Positions 6,426 to 6,477 of a stretch of 6,477 nt of DNA are shown here, piece after piece (positions within the stretch are counted from its first letter, which is position 1; every line of letters starts with the position of its first letter). A model generated the notes under the pieces. That model worked only from the letters and a program-made list of their open reading frames with translations. It was not told where the DNA came from and searched no databases. The stretch spans positions 1 to 6,477 of the forward strand of contig JAFGFP010000107.1 of NCBI GenBank assembly GCA_016931015.1. The letters are read 5' to 3'. Source of the stretch: Dehalococcoidales bacterium (GTDB taxonomy: Bacteria; Chloroflexota; Dehalococcoidia; Dehalococcoidales; UBA5760). The position numbers and the translations under genes were made by a program.

Positions 6426-6426
6426 A

Positions 6427-6477
6427 CTACCTCCACTGCCTGGTTAGTCTCGTCTCCATATAGACGAAGAACCTCTC
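6427..6477 (-). CDS. Probable ABC transporter permease, C-terminal end only
   Basis: A frame open from the right edge gives 16 residues, ERFFVYMETRLTRQWR, and stops with TAG at 6427-6429. That leaves one base before the GTG of the ATPase gene, and the ATPase Shine-Dalgarno sequence lies inside these last codons. A basic tail after an aromatic stretch is typical of inner-membrane permease ends, and a permease just before the ATPase is the usual importer gene order. Sixteen residues are too few for a family match. The frame ending downstream of the ATPase start (6242-6436) is an overlapping shadow. The call rests mainly on context. Confidence 0.5.
   Translation of the reverse strand, partial: ERFFVYMETRLTRQWR
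6430..6434 (-). promoter_or_regulatory. Ribosome binding site deciding the GTG start of the ABC ATPase
   Basis: GGAGG on the minus strand lies 4 nt before GTG at 6423-6425. The spacing is slightly short, but no ATG is available until residue 74, after the Walker A motif, so this site fixes the start. It overlaps the last codons of the upstream gene, including its TAG, suggesting translational coupling. Confidence 0.65.

Noticed and set aside
6242..6436. Alternative minus-strand frame overlapping the ATPase start
   Set aside because: The ATPase frame carries Walker A in the same bases. The alternative frame is Ser/Arg-rich, without motifs, and ends inside the ATPase gene.
1..6477. CRISPR arrays, tRNA/rRNA genes, insertion sequences, phage or defence genes
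   Set aside because: No spaced direct repeats, RNA gene signatures, transposase motifs or long terminal inverted repeats were seen. The content is metabolic throughout.

Overview
The window is about 60% G+C by eye and almost fully coding. It suggests an anaerobic bacterium that runs a molybdenum hydroxylase of the xanthine dehydrogenase/aldehyde oxidoreductase family with a maturation set of the selenium-dependent type. Shine-Dalgarno sites are of the GGAGG kind, a GTG start is used, and genes are packed end to end. The mix of XdhC, YqeB, YqeC and DUF364 proteins is familiar from anaerobic Firmicutes, Chloroflexota (Dehalococcoidia) and Desulfobacterota. I cannot choose among these from sequence alone.

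Layout. Positions 1-1401 (+) hold the C-terminal 466 residues of the molybdopterin-binding catalytic subunit; its start lies off the left edge. A 98-bp convergent gap (1402-1499) carries a strong hairpin terminator. Everything to the right lies on the minus strand and reads as one operon from right to left: the last 16 codons of a probable ABC permease (6427-6477), an ABC ATPase with a C-terminal TOBE-like region (5364-6425), two adjacent divergent DUF364/DUF4213 Rossmann-like proteins (4646-5383 and 3903-4631), YqeB (3106-3906), YqeC (2321-3103) and XdhC (1500-2324). Junctions are a 1-bp gap, a 20-bp overlap, a 14-bp gap, a 4-bp ATGA overlap, a 2-bp gap and a 4-bp ATGA overlap, so co-transcription and translational coupling are very likely.

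How it may work together (inference). The transporter would import an oxyanion, most plausibly molybdate or tungstate. XdhC would bind the finished Mo cofactor and deliver it to the hydroxylase. YqeB and YqeC would support the selenium-dependent form of the active site, in which a labile selenium ligand replaces the terminal sulfur on Mo. The two DUF364 proteins sit between transport and maturation and are the least understood part. The main points of interest are this coupling of transport, DUF364 pair and Se-Mo maturation, non-canonical active-site residues in the hydroxylase, a divergent YqeB motif, cysteine clusters in the ATPase and in one DUF364 protein, and a 22-bp perfect palindrome near the end of yqeB. 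selD, a cysteine desulfurase, a MocA-like cytidylyltransferase and the hydroxylase FeS/FAD subunits are not in the window.
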